Origin: Buxus sempervirens
Taxonomy: Eukaryota; Streptophyta; Magnoliopsida; Buxales; Buxaceae
Assembly: GCA_947561395.2 (NCBI GenBank)
Contig: OX387195.1
Span: 24,319,126 to 24,383,125 of the forward strand
Length of the DNA stretch: 64,000 bases
Direction of reading: 5' to 3'
Part shown: positions 1-12,317 of the stretch, piece by piece
Numbering within the stretch: the stretch's first letter is position 1
Layout: each line of letters begins with the position of its first letter
Position numbers and translations under genes: made by a program
The notes under the pieces: model-generated
What the model was told of the DNA's origin: nothing
What the model saw: the letters and a program-made list of their open reading frames with translations, nothing else
Databases searched by the model: none

Positions 1-1115
<1,115 letters not shown>

Positions 1116-1521
1116 AGTTTTTCTGTTCCAGAGTTGGAACTTTGGACTTTGATAGAGATATTTGCAGCCATTTTGTTTGTGTTTAAGTGAGGTACACTCC
1201 TTGAGGTCTCTTTTTTTACTCATCCTTTTCCCCTTCTGTCTCCCTTTTGAGATGGATCTTTCGGAGAATTGTTCGGTTTTTTTTTCCCCTTTGATGCCAA
1301 AGATTAGCGTTATCTGATTATTAGCTGGCAGTGCTGTATGACATTTTATCCCGAAATTTTAGCCATTTAATTAGATAATATGCATGCGCACGGGCTGCAA
1401 TAAATTGAGAGTGCTTGATGTGAGACAATAGTTTTGGCACGACCTTGCCTCTGAACGTAGGCTACAGTTGGCTCCAAATGCATACTGTTTTGAGTTTGGG
1501 ATTAATTTCGAGTAAAACTTA

Positions 1522-2702
1522 GGTGGCGTTTGGGATTGCTCATCCTTATGGTTAAGTACTTAATAGTTAAGTTATCTTATTTAAGAACTTATCCACGGTC
1601 ATAAACAGTTGCTAATTTGAAAATTTTAATCTTTGGTAAATGCTTGTATTACGCATTTATAGAGAGAGATGAATCAAACACAGAAGGAACAAAAAAATTG
1701 CGCACGGGTGCCTTGAAGCCAGATTCCAATACCGCTGCCCAATTTATCTCTCTCTCTCTCTTCAGGCAACTCTTTGCATTGCGGGCAACGATATCTCTCT
1801 ATTTTACAATTTCTTCTCTCTTTTTAGGGTTCTTTCACTTTCTCTTAGCTTATCACTGAAATCAAACTCACACCCAATTGCCCTCATGAAATCAATGTTT
1901 CCATCAGACAACAACAGCACCTCATCCCCAATCTTCAGATCCTCCCTCCATGCAAGCGACCGTATCTGACGCCCTCGGCCTTCAATTATCCGGGTTTCTC
2001 GATGAATCCTAGGAGGTGCTTTTGTGAACAAGTAGGAGTGATAGTGCCGGGGATGGCAAAGAGCACCACTTTCTTGGACTTTGTGAGGTCAGAGACGGTT
2101 ATAGTTTGGACCTCGCCGGCTGAATCTAGGTAAGAGAAGGTGGATTCCAGGGGCTTGTTGCCGACTGAAATGGTGGTGGAGATGTGTTTAGTGGCGGTGG
2201 CAAGTTTGAGGGTTTTAGGCGAAATTTGAGGGGAAGAAAGGGGGAGTAAGAGAGGGTCGAAAAGAGGGTGGTGGGTGAGATGCGATTGGTGGATGACCGA
2301 GAGATGGATGTTGGAGCTGATACCAGCCTCGCCATGTTTAGAGAAGCTGCAAATGCCTCCATTGCTATGTATGTGGATGCAAATCAGCGTCTGAGAGTGT
2401 GGCGATGGAGGGTAGACGAGAGAAGAGATTAGTAACAAGATCAGTGCAACTTCTGCTCCATCGAGTTTGGAAGATTATTTGATATTGATAGTCTCTCGTA
2501 TGGAAGAATGAGTACAAGACAAATCAGGTGCTTAAGGAGAAGCGGTAATGAGAAGTTGCTCTCTATAGCTTCTCCTTACGGGTAATCTTCCCCTACTCAT
2601 TATGGATAAGAGCTCACCCATTTAGTGTTAGCAACTTAAAAAGTGCTTTATTAAGCTATTAAGTTGATATAAACATTTAATTAAGCAATCCCAAACACAG
2701 CC
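1522..2702. mobile_element. PIF/Harbinger-like non-autonomous element carrying a PRXIIE copy
   Basis: The left end GGTGGCGTTTGGGATTGCT and the reverse complement of the right end, GGCTGTGTTTGGGATTGCTT, match as imperfect terminal inverted repeats. Both ends are flanked by TTA (1519-1521 and 2703-2705), the target duplication typical of PIF/Harbinger elements. No transposase was seen. The interior holds a decayed peroxiredoxin IIE copy on the minus strand. The subterminal part near 2535-2600 has paired GGAGAAGC/GCTTCTCC motifs, also present in the related element at 6004-6475. The element therefore looks like a TIR element of the Pack type with captured host sequence. Confidence 0.75.
1845..2362 (-). 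pseudogene. PRXIIE: Peroxiredoxin IIE (chloroplast type) pseudogene inside a TIR element
   Basis: Three minus-strand frames give pieces of a plant type II peroxiredoxin in order. About 2362-2200 gives a transit-peptide-like start ([19 protein letters not shown]). About 2260-1990 gives [20 protein letters not shown], then [19 protein letters not shown] and [19 protein letters not shown]. About 1950-1845 gives [19 protein letters not shown] and [11 protein letters not shown]. The peroxidatic cysteine context PxxxTPTCS survives. The region expected to encode CVSVNDAFV is largely deleted, the frame shifts at least twice, and the C-terminal third is missing, so it cannot make an enzyme. As I recall, plant PRXIIE genes are often intronless, so the lack of introns does not separate DNA capture from retroposition. 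Its position between TTA-flanked TIRs favours capture by the element. Confidence 0.85.
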
Positions 2703-3246
2703 TTAAAATTTAGAGTATTTAACTGGAACTTATTATAGGTGACGATCATCACTTGTTGCTATGATTAAAATTAAAAAAAAAAAATCCAGTGGCCTTAAAA
2801 TCGTATTTATATAGTATAAAACTAATACTGGATCGACGAGTGTTCTTAGTACAAAACCCAAACTAAAACGATGGTTAGTTTTTGATGAATTGAACCAAGA
2901 AATAGTTTCAGTTAACTGTTAACTAGAAAACTTGTTTAATGGGTAAATAACTCCCATTAAAAGAGTTTTTTGAAGAATTTGGCCAAGTTGCACTTGCACC
3001 CCTAATTTCTAATTTCTAACATACATGATTACCAAAGATGACTTGAGGGTAGTTTGGGAAACTAATGAAACGAAAATGCGAAAATATAAAAAACCATTTT
3101 GAGTGCTCAATTCCTCTGTTCTCTCCCCTCCTTTCCGATCTTCCTCCCGCTGTTCCTCTTCTTTCTCATTCTCTTCTCTCTTCGATTTTTTTTTCTTGCA
3201 GAATTTCTATGATCTTAAATACCCAGATCAAAATCCTCAATTTTTA

Positions 3247-3270
3247 ATGAGTTTTGATTGTTGCTTTTAA
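3247..3270 (+). promoter_or_regulatory. Upstream ORF of seven codons before the 3288 gene
   Basis: ATG AGT TTT GAT TGT TGC followed by TTT TAA encodes MSFDCCF. It ends 17 bases before the main start codon at 3288. If it lies in the mature 5' leader it would be read first and could damp translation of the main ORF. Confidence 0.45.
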
Positions 3271-3287
3271 GATTTTCATCAAATACG

Positions 3288-3773
3288 ATGAGGATTCAAG
3301 CTTCTTCAATCAGTTCTTCTTATTCAGCATCTTTTTCATCAATGTCTACTTATCCTCTCGCTTCATCTGCTAATTGTATCTCCACATCCACGTTAAATTC
3401 TCCTCCGTCATCTTCTTCAATCGATTGCGGAACCCGCTGCGAAGGTCTTGATCTCTTGGTGAAGGCAGTGCTCTATGTGGCAGGATCCATGTTGGTTGTT
3501 CCATTTACTCAGAGAAGGGTTATCAGACGAAGAAAGAGAGCTCTGAGCTTCAGCAAAATCTTTCTTAGCGAAATTGCGAAGGAAGACGAAGAAGAAGTAC
3601 AAGAAGAAGACAAGAAGACAAAGAAACAGAGAGGCACTGGGGCGAGTTCAATGCCAAAGAAACGAAATCGAGTCATGGCCTTGCCTTCGAAGTACCATGA
3701 TTCGGTTCTTCAGCCATGGAAGCGACGCACCCGTCGAAGGAAATCAATTGAGGTCGATGATGGATCGCGTTAG
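3288..3773 (+). CDS. Small basic, serine-rich unknown protein (161 aa)
   Basis: I do not recognise this gene. The first in-frame ATG is at 3288, and the open frame upstream of it has only a TTG. Residues about 1-50 are Ser/Thr-rich and could be a transit peptide. A short hydrophobic stretch follows (LLVKAVLYVAGSMLVVPF, about 60-77). After that come a basic run (RRVIRRRKR), an acidic EDEEEVQEEDKK tract and a basic C-terminus with LPSKYHDSVLQPWKRRTRR. The upstream region 3110-3190 is CT-rich and leader-like. A single hydrophobic segment next to Arg runs could be a membrane anchor. The long tail after the stop looks like 3' UTR or intron. Codon use and composition support a real plant gene, but no function is claimed. 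Confidence 0.6.
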   Translation: MRIQASSISSSYSASFSSMSTYPLASSANCISTSTLNSPPSSSSIDCGTRCEGLDLLVKAVLYVAGSMLVVPFTQRRVIRRRKRALSFSKIFLSEIAKEDEEEVQEEDKKTKKQRGTGASSMPKKRNRVMALPSKYHDSVLQPWKRRTRRRKSIEVDDGSR

Positions 3774-6000
3774 GTTTGTTCTTCTGATGTGGGTTGTGTT
3801 GCAATGCTTTCACCGTGATCTTTATTTCCTCAGATGATAGTTCAAAGATGGAATTCGGAATGTTTTCTACTTTTCTTTGATTTTGCGGAAAAAATTCAGA
3901 AGAAATGGAAAATAATTGGAACTGGGTTTTCCGGATTCAGATCCTTACAATCTCATAAGAATCTGAAAGAGAAGATCTTGAATTCCTGAAGATCTTTGAT
4001 TCTTTAAATTCTTCTTAATGGGGTCTTTCAGTTTCCAGTATAATTCCAGAATAGTCAATCTTGCGGCAAACACAGAGAGAGAGAGGTCTACTTCTCAGAA
4101 AAATGCAATCTTCATTTGTGTTTGAAAAGTATACATTTGGTCCTGCCACTTGTATCAGTAAGTTTACAGTCTCAATAATGATTTTGGAAGAAGGTTAAAT
4201 CTTAGAGTCTTGTTTTTAGGCAACTTCTGGTAGAACATTAGTTACTGGTTTTTGTATTTTTTATGGGAATGCAAAACACATTTTGGTTTTTTTTTTTTTT
4301 TGGAAGCTGAATTACTGTAATTTCGATCCAGTGAATCTGTTTCTCAGCAGGAATGATTCCTATCACTTGCTGAATTTGTTCTGAGCTCAATACATGGAGT
4401 GGATTTTACTTTCAGTGAGCTTTTATGATGTTATTAGTTCAGCATTGTCCTGGGATCGTTTAACCTGTAATTTTCAGCACAAAATTCATTCTTTGAGTTC
4501 AATGAAACAATAATGTGCTGAATCAAAGTGCAGTTGAAGCTCATTGTGACAGCGATGTGCTAAATCAAAGTGCAGTTTTAATGGACTTTTTTGACATTTT
4601 TATGCCATTGTTATGTTCTTGAGCCTCCAGATTGCAGTTTGCAGTTTGCTCTCTATGTTGATTCATGCAGGAAGTGGAAGGAAAGGGTAAAAATAGCAGA
4701 AACATCTCCATTTACTTCACTGCACAAGAAGCAGTGATTTGGTGCTATAAGCCTATAACATATGAAGGTTGCAACTTTTTTTTGATGAATTTTCTGCTTC
4801 AATTTTTTTGTGTACTGTGCAAGATGGGCTAGGCCTTGGAATTTTGCAGGCCAGACATACCTCTGATTGGCCATTCTGATTTTGGATTGTTAAGATTATT
4901 GGGCTGTGAAATGGGCCGGATTTACACGGTCTTAGGCCTCGGTCAACTGGACACAGCAAAGACCAGTTGGGCTGTACTGGGCCTTGTGTCAATGCTTGGC
5001 ATCAGTGCAGAACAGGTTGATTAGGGGTGTAACTTGGAAACCTAACATCCCGTTGACCCAAATAGACCTTGGTGGGTTTGGGTTGGGTTTCAACAAATTT
5101 GATTGGGTTTTGGCTCTAGAATCTCTAACCAAACAAAATCCGATCCTAAATCACGGATGAAGACCCGGTAAGATATAAGAGTTCACCAAGTTAGGAAGAA
5201 AACTTGATTTAGTGAGACGGCTTTTAGGTATAAAACCATGCAGGCTTAGGCCAAAGCAGATAATACCTAGGTATAAAACCATGCAGGCTTAGGCCAAAGC
5301 AGATAATACCTTGCTGAGTTAGTGAGACGGCTTTTGGATACAAACTCAGTTTAATGTGTTAAATTGGCCTAAATTGATTCAAACTAATTGAATTTGTAAT
5401 TTGAGTTGGGCTAGTTTGGTTTTAGAGTTTCAAATTTAATTTCCATTCAGTTTCAGATTGACGGTTAAAATCGGAACTGAGTGTTGGGCTTGGATTGAGA
5501 GTCTTTGGGTTGTTGTTGTTCTACTACCAGCTCAAGTTGAAGTTAATTTGGACTGGGTTGGGCCGTATCCTGAGCATGTAATCATGGACTTAGAACTTGT
5601 GTTTGCCTTAACCCCAGCCCAACCTGTACCCTCATATAGGGAAGGCAAGAGGGTGGGTAAATAAATAACTCGCCCTACCCAACCCCTAAAGGTTAGGGTT
5701 TGGTATGGTATAAATCGAGTTAAGAGAAGGTTAGGGTTTAGCTCAACTTACCTTGAATCTGACTAAGACCATTAAATAGTATATTATATTATTTTTTATA
5801 TATATCATAAAAAAAAATATTTTAATGAATATATTTATTATTAATCATATATATTTCATTTAAAATTCAAAATTTTGTACTTTATAATACAACCAGGTCA
5901 ACTCCAACTCTCCATGTATTCAATCGAATACGATTAGGTTTAGCTCAATGCTGCGGTCCACACCTGCTGATCATCGGTTGGTTCATGCACATGAGAATAG
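3774..6000. other. Gene-poor AT-rich spacer with nested direct repeats
   Basis: No coding region is supported. 3774-4900 looks like 3' UTR or intron sequence. 5000-5900 contains degenerate GGGTTGGG/CCCAACCC motifs and AT-rich runs, perhaps old transposon debris. A 43-bp unit is repeated in tandem at 5226-5268 and 5269-5311. It is bracketed by copies of AGTGAGACGGCTTTT at about 5211 and 5321. Confidence 0.6.
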
Positions 6001-6003
6001 TTA

Positions 6004-6475
6004 AAGGAGGCGTTTGAGATTGCCGGTGATTATATATGAAGTATTTTTCCATAAAATAACCTCATCGTCATCATAAGCCAGTTCCCATCAGAGTGGGGTC
6101 AGCGACATGAATCTTGTCTCCCCATCTTCTAATGTCATTTTGTCTTATATACTCACATAGGTAAATTTGTCTTTTTCCTTTTTCACTTTAATAATTCCTT
6201 ATCCCTTTACATGTCCTAAAATTTTAATATTCATACATGCAGTCTTATTTAAATATTTATCCATAATTGTAAAATGTTGCTTATCTGAATAAATTATTGT
6301 TTGACAGAATTACAAAAACCCACTAACTTCCCCAAGCATTAAGGAGATTCTCCCAGTAGCTTCTCCTTCTGGGTTCTCCTTCTCTACTGCTTGCCGTTCA
6401 TTTATATTAACAAATACCATTTTAACTTGCTTTAATAAGCTATATACATAAGTATTTAATTATCCCAAATGCAGC
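6004..6475. mobile_element. Non-autonomous PIF/Harbinger-like element with nested SINE
   Basis: The left end GGAGGCGTTTGAGATTGCC and the reverse complement of the right end GCTGCATTTGGGATAATT resemble the termini of the element at 1522-2702. TTA (part of TTAAA) flanks both sides (6001-6003 and 6476-6478). The subterminal GGAGA/TCTCC motifs at 6340-6395 are also shared with that element. An Au-like SINE interrupts the interior. Confidence 0.55.
6058..6160 (-). mobile_element. Au-like SINE fragment
   Basis: On the minus strand the segment reads like the 3' half of plant Au SINEs: a GTGGGGTCAG block near 6093-6102, a GACATGAATC block next to it, and a decayed trinucleotide tail (CATCGTCATCAT at 6063-6074). 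The family call rests on remembered consensus features. It lies inside the 6004-6475 element, so it inserted later. Confidence 0.5.
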
Positions 6476-7462
6476 TTAAAAGGAACAAGAGAGCCTGAAA
6501 AGAAATTCTTGGGGTATTCTTTTGGAGGCACCGGGAACCCGAATTAAAGCATATTCTGAACAACGATTGAGGGAATAATTTTGTCAAGCCTTCCCGTATA
6601 ATTTTGGTCCCTTTTGACTCATATGCTTGTTTCTCAAGAACCCCCCAAAGCTGAATGTCTTGATGCTCTCTCTTGAATAATTCCTGCTCACAAAAGGATA
6701 AAAGAAGAAAACTTTTTGTGTGTGTTTTATTTGTTTGTTTTTTCCTTTGCAGGTCTCAACTTGGAAAGGCTTCTTCAACACATTTCTTAAAAGTCAGCAC
6801 TTGAACTTTAGTGTAAGAGGTAACAGGGGAAGATTCTCATAATGTTCTTCTAGAGAAGAATACACAAGGCTATGTGGAAAAGGAACACTCAAAAACATCA
6901 AAATCTTACCCAAGAATCATATATAAGCTAGTTAGAAAAATTGTATACCTAAATAAGAGTGCAAATATATTGTAAAGGCTAACCAGCACCAAATTCCACC
7001 ACACCATCCTACAACAGCATCTGCACCTTCAACATAAATGCGCCGAAAAGGGCATAATTTTTTGGGTCATTGTTTGAATTGCACACCAAATGAGCAGCAC
7101 ATTTGTAATATAGAAGCGAAAACATAAAAGCTTGCTTAAAAGATGCTAAAAAGGTTAGGCAAAAGATATTCAATTCATTCTCAAAAAACTGATTTGGAAA
7201 ACATAATTTGTAATGGAAGAAAGAGCAAGTTCTTACAATCCCAATCCTCTTTTCTTTGTGATTTGAGGGATCCAAAAAGGCCAAAAGACCTGAAAAGTCA
7301 TACTTTGCATGCCAGAAAATGTTGCTCCATCATCTTAGCCTAGAGCCCAAACCATATAGATTATATACAGCAGCATTTCAGAACCAATCATACACAGGGT
7401 GTTGAAGTATATGCACAGTTGAGGCACCTGAAGTGATCTTGACGAAGTAGTTATTTTGAAGT

Positions 7463-9075
7463 CTATGTCTGGGCAGACTGTAACATTAACCTGGAATGGC
7501 TATGCTCGCCCTCATAAGTTACAATAAGCATCGCAGGGTCGTCCAAGCACCTCTCGACATGCTTCCTTGCCGGGCAACCTCTCATGCTACTACATTTATA
7601 GTATCCCCTGCATCAGTTCAGGAAGACCATCTCAGTATGAAATACCCCCAGAAAAGTTGAATATAACTGAATTTTAAAGTTCGTCTACAGGCATCATGGT
7701 TCCATAAAAATGTAAATTTTGTTTTTTGATAAGTTCACAAAAAATGTAGTTTCAAACTTGAACATCCAAAGACATCCTTCCAAGATAATAAGCAAGGGTA
7801 ATTTTCAGACACTTCTATCAAACTATACCATAATAGATCAATGAAATTTCCACCAGGATGGACAGAAATTTCTCCAAGAATGGTAAGGAAAAACCATACG
7901 CATCCACAAACAGAACAGTGCAACGTTCTTTTAGATGGAGGCCAAAAGTACCAAACAAATCATACCCTATTGTGCAAACTGCACCCCAAAGTTGTGAACA
8001 GAGAATTAAATTAAAAAAAAAGGGATGCTATGTCAAAATTATCCACCAAAACCAAATCATGTACAAAAAATGAGTGAAGATGAACAAGTACCTAGGGTGC
8101 GGAGAACCCTTGATTGGCTTCTGCCCATACTTCCTCCATGAAAACTCATCAGGAGGTATATCTGCAAGCTTGCTACTGATTGCAGGCACCCTGATTGATC
8201 TTTTAATCCTCAATTTCCTGAAAAAAGAAAGAAATAGCTATCAAAACAAATCAAGCATAACCCCAACCAAGAATAAAGCGAAGGAACAAAACTGACCTTC
8301 TCTTTGAACAATGACATCTACCACCACTGCTTCCACATTTCACACTCCCTTCTTCTCCTCTTCCAGAACACCTCTTCCTGGCATTCTGATTGGAGCCTCG
8401 ATCAGACGATTGTGGTGCACCAATCAAATGGAAGGCCTTTCCATCCAAGTTAGCTACACTGCCCTCCATGCTCAGAGAGGAGATGAAAGACCTGGTGGAG
8501 GACATTGTGGGTGTACAAGTGGAGCTATCAAACTTGAGGTTTATGCCACTATTGCTTCTATGGTACATCATATCAGGTTGGAATTTCAGCAGCTGTTGCT
8601 GCTGCTGCTGCTGTTGGAGGAACTGATAGTTTGTTGACGATGTTTGTTGGGCGAGTTGGGGTGGAATCTTGGAAGCTGAACCCATTTCTAATGCCTGATT
8701 CTCTAAAAACAACTTCTGGGTAAGTTGTAATTGCAAAGTACTTTTTGCTCTTGGATCTTTCTCCATAGCTGGGTTTTCAAGCCAATTAGTTTCAAGAAGT
8801 TGGAGAGGCTTGGTTGAAGAACCGGTCTTTGTTCTGGGGTAATCTAAGGTAATGTTCTGAGGAACAGGGGATTGAAATTTCTTCAGTTTTCTCACTCTTC
8901 CATGACCTAAACCGGTACTAAGAAGAGACACGACTCTCTTAAACTTGAACTCAGCATCCCTCGTTTCCACCATTAGATTCCTGTACTGAACTTGATCTTG
9001 AGGGTGAGATAAGATACTAAGAACTCTATGACAGCTCTCCACGGCTGCTCTGTTAGCTTCTTCAACCTCCTCCAT
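7463..9075 (-). CDS. WRKY39: Group IId WRKY transcription factor (WRKY39/74-like), 349 aa
   Basis: Three exons join in frame: 8297-9075, 8092-8217 and 7463-7607 (GT-AG introns, 349 aa). Residues 1-60 carry the IId N-terminus [19 protein letters not shown] and the calmodulin-binding C-motif region [20 protein letters not shown] poly-Gln run (CTG repeats near 8592-8615) follows, then [11 protein letters not shown]. Next is the IId zinc cluster [16 protein letters not shown]. The WRKY domain has WRKYGQK at about 287-293, and zinc ligands C-X5-C-X23-HXH are all present (CSSMRGC...HSH). The WRKY intron falls at PR|GYYKC, as usual for this group. It is a nuclear W-box-binding factor. The start was chosen at MEEVEE because the seven codons before it are not family-like. 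WRKY74 or WRKY21 orthology is possible. The nearby TPR10-like gene favours WRKY39 by remembered Arabidopsis synteny. Confidence 0.93.
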
Positions 9076-9701
9076 GATCCCCCAACCCAAAAGCACCCTT
9101 CTCGTCAGAATCCCACAAGCCCCAGATCACCAAACCAACACAACAACTACAAAACTACATCACACGAGACGGATCTCCAGACACCCATTTCCTCAAATCA
9201 AAAACCCAGATGGGCCTTGACTGAAATTTCACCACTTCCCAATCACACACAAATCTTTCTCGCAGATAGCTCAGCCACAGAAGAAGAAGTATCAAACTGG
9301 GTCAATAAGCAAAACCCCAAATGCGGATTAAACCCACCCGAAGACTAGCATTCAAAGAGAAATCAAAGAGAAACAAGACCAAGACCAGACCTGGTGTGAA
9401 ACCCTAGATTATCCATCCGTAGCTGTGCGATTGAAATGTGTGAAAGAGAAGACTTTCTCGCTTAAGGTTTTACACGAAGAAGAAAAATAAATAAATAAAT
9501 AAACAAATCACCATTTTTCATATTTTATTATTAATAAAAAGCGAACTGCCGTTTCTGTCAGAAATCCTCATCTGGGCCCCACCAAAGACCTCGTTATTCC
9601 CTGCTCTCTAGTTTTATTTTTATTTTTTTTCTCTTCTTTTAAAAAAAAAACATTTTTGCTCTTTTGCCTTTCATTCCCTGCCACAACTCCATAGGATACG
9701 G

Positions 9702-9736
9702 CCACGTGGAAAATTCCATTTCCGTTGACACGTGTC
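9702..9736. promoter_or_regulatory. G-box pair with overlapping W-box core, WRKY gene promoter
   Basis: About 630 bp upstream of the WRKY start codon there is a palindromic CCACGTGG (9702-9709). Next to it is GACACGTGTC (9727-9736), which overlaps TTGACA (9725-9730). A TTGACT W-box lies at 9883-9888. This combination suggests bZIP/bHLH (ABA or light) and WRKY self-regulation. This is inferred from motifs alone. Confidence 0.4.
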
Positions 9737-10410
9737 TAAACATTTGGAGGTATCACTATCAGATGTTTCGTAGAATTCGATTGTACCGTTGATGATGAGG
9801 TGGCGCCTACTGGTTGGTTTTTTAAATCGATTTTACTGTAGACGTGGTGACACCAGGTGGGTCAGAGTTGTCAGAAATCCAATTGACTTGAGAGAGAGAC
9901 TCTCTCTCTCTCTATTTTCATGAGATTGAAATCAAATAAGACGGAGCCATCAATTAAATTTATGACCAAAATGACATCCATAAATGGACATTTGAAGAAT
10001 TCTGTCTGGTAGCCAGCCCTGTTAGGATGGTCCCTAGCCTCATGTTCTCCCTTTCCACTATTGCCTCTTCATGCTTTGTAGCCTGTTCCAAGAGATTATT
10101 ACGCCCATGTGTTGTATATGGTTATGGAAACTCATTTTCCAAAGAGCCCTTACGAAATCAAAGAGAGAATGCTTTATAGCTTTTACCTAGCTGAGAAATT
10201 TCAAGTTGTTCGTGTTGTTGCTATATGTAAATCCTTAATACATCGTTTATGGTCGATGTACATCAAGATATATGATGTGGGACCCACCAAATTGAATCAG
10301 CTGCAGCCGATGGGCGTTGCAGAAGATGTGAACTCATCTACTATGAAGCCGCGCTCTCACTAAAGTGTAATGATGTGCACATGCATGTATATGGATTGAG
10401 ATCATTTACA

Positions 10411-10590
10411 GTTGAACCCGCTCACGGGTTCAATTGTAGCAGCTTGATAAAAAAAGTGAAAAGAAATATTTCACTTTTCAAAGTAGAAGAGAGAAAAGTG
10501 AAATATTTTTTTCACTTTTTTTATTGAAGTTACTTGCCATATAACTATTGGCTATAGTTGAACCCTCTTACAAGTTCAACTGTAGATGAT
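10411..10590. mobile_element. 180-bp foldback MITE
   Basis: The ends ATCATTTACAGTTGAAC and (reverse complement) ATCATCTACAGTTGAAC match at 16 of 17 bases. The inner arms AAAAGTGAAATATTT and its inverse near 10455-10520 extend the palindrome. Each end also has its own small GTTGAAC...GTTCAA hairpin. No coding sequence. Superfamily undetermined, because no clear target duplication was seen. Confidence 0.65.
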
Positions 10591-12317
10591 CTGAATCTGC
10601 GTGTATATTGGCTATATATTGAGTAGGTAGTAGTGCAGTACCCATAACAAACATACAAAAAAGAAAAACAAAAAAAAAAGGAAAAACAAAGCCAATTTTG
10701 GAAGATATTTGTTATAGGCTTACACAAGTTAAATTTTTTGTATTTATGGTGAGAGGAATTAGTTGGTGGATTGGTTTGGCTAATATGGGACATAGGTTGA
10801 GGGTTGTTTGTCTAGGAACAATGTCCCAAACTCAATGCAATGGCTTGTGCCTTCTGTTGAAGATAATATAAGAGCTTTCAATTATTAAATATATATAAAA
10901 CAAATAAATGAAACTTAGCTTCTTGGTACTCGCATAAGGGATCGTATTAAAATATGAGTCAACCAAATGGTTAGTGGAGAACCATTTGCCTCACAAGATT
11001 TCAAAATTACAAATCATACTCAATTAGAACTGACCTAATCCATTTAACAAAAATTATGTTTTAATAACAAAATAATGATCATTATAATGAAATATTATGC
11101 TAATTGAAGCTGAATTGTTCCAATAAGGTACCTAAAAAGGTTGTATATAAAGTCCAATCTTGGACATTTGGAACTCAAGTTTTTAGGATTCCTTTGATAA
11201 TGTAAACTGTCTTTTATCCATTTGTCCTGAACTTTGAAGAAGGCATGTGAGAGGATCTATATGGCCAAAATATTCTCATTGGATATTATTACATTGTTAG
11301 CATTGCTTGGGTATAACCCATAGTAGCAAGACCAAGCTGATAAGTTTGATGCTAAATTCAAAGTTATGATGCATAAACTAATTCCATCAACTAGTATATA
11401 TTATATTTTATATTTATATTGATAGAACGGGATGGAGAAACAAGATTTGTGTCGTCGATTCCACTTTGGTGGGAACTGGCTTTTGAAGATGATGATAAAT
11501 AATGATAATTTAATAGTTATATCTAATTATATCTTTCTCTCCTCTGATATAACTATGAGAAAACAAGCAAACAAACACACGTGCTCGCACGCACACACAT
11601 ATATATCATATAATTAAGTCATGTCAATGACACATTTTAGCCCCAAAATGGGATTAGAAAGTTGTGGTTTTGGTGTATGACATCATCCAATATGCTTCTT
11701 GTCTAATGCATAGAAAAAGACAATTAGTATAGCATTATTGATAAGGTGAATAGTAACCATTAATATAAAATAGGGTACTATTTAATTCTCATTTGCTCAT
11801 AGTTGATTCATTCTAGAAAGTTAATGACAATTCCTTGCATACATAAACACGCAATTAGAAGTGATTTGATTGGTTTTGTGGTCGAAGGCACAGATTAGAC
11901 GGTCTCCCTTTCATGGGATATTTTATTTTATTTTTTTTGTTTTATTTGGATTTGCTTAATCACAAGATCAAAAAATGGAATCAAATATCAATTAGGATTG
12001 ATATATAAGCTCTAAAGTGATTGAGTTAATTTTGGGGAAGGAAGATCAAAAGTAGTGTATTAAATTAGCATAGTATGATAAATTAATTAAAATCTTCATG
12101 TAAGAGATAAGTAATATGTGCACTAGGTTAATGTAATTGAGATGAAAATGTTTATATTGAAGTATGTGAAAATTAATTAGGAAAGGCACTAAATATCAAG
12201 GATAAGGAGACTAAAAGTAAATTGAATAAAATGGATTAGAAGAGATTTAGATTTTAGATACTTATTAAGCATTTGTTGTTGTCAATATCTTTTGTATGTG
12301 TGTTCGTGTAAGCTAAA

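Noticed and set aside
8311-8637. Plus-strand ORFs opposite the WRKY first exon
   Set aside because: They are antisense shadows of exon 1; the Leu/Cys runs come from the poly-Gln CTG repeat.
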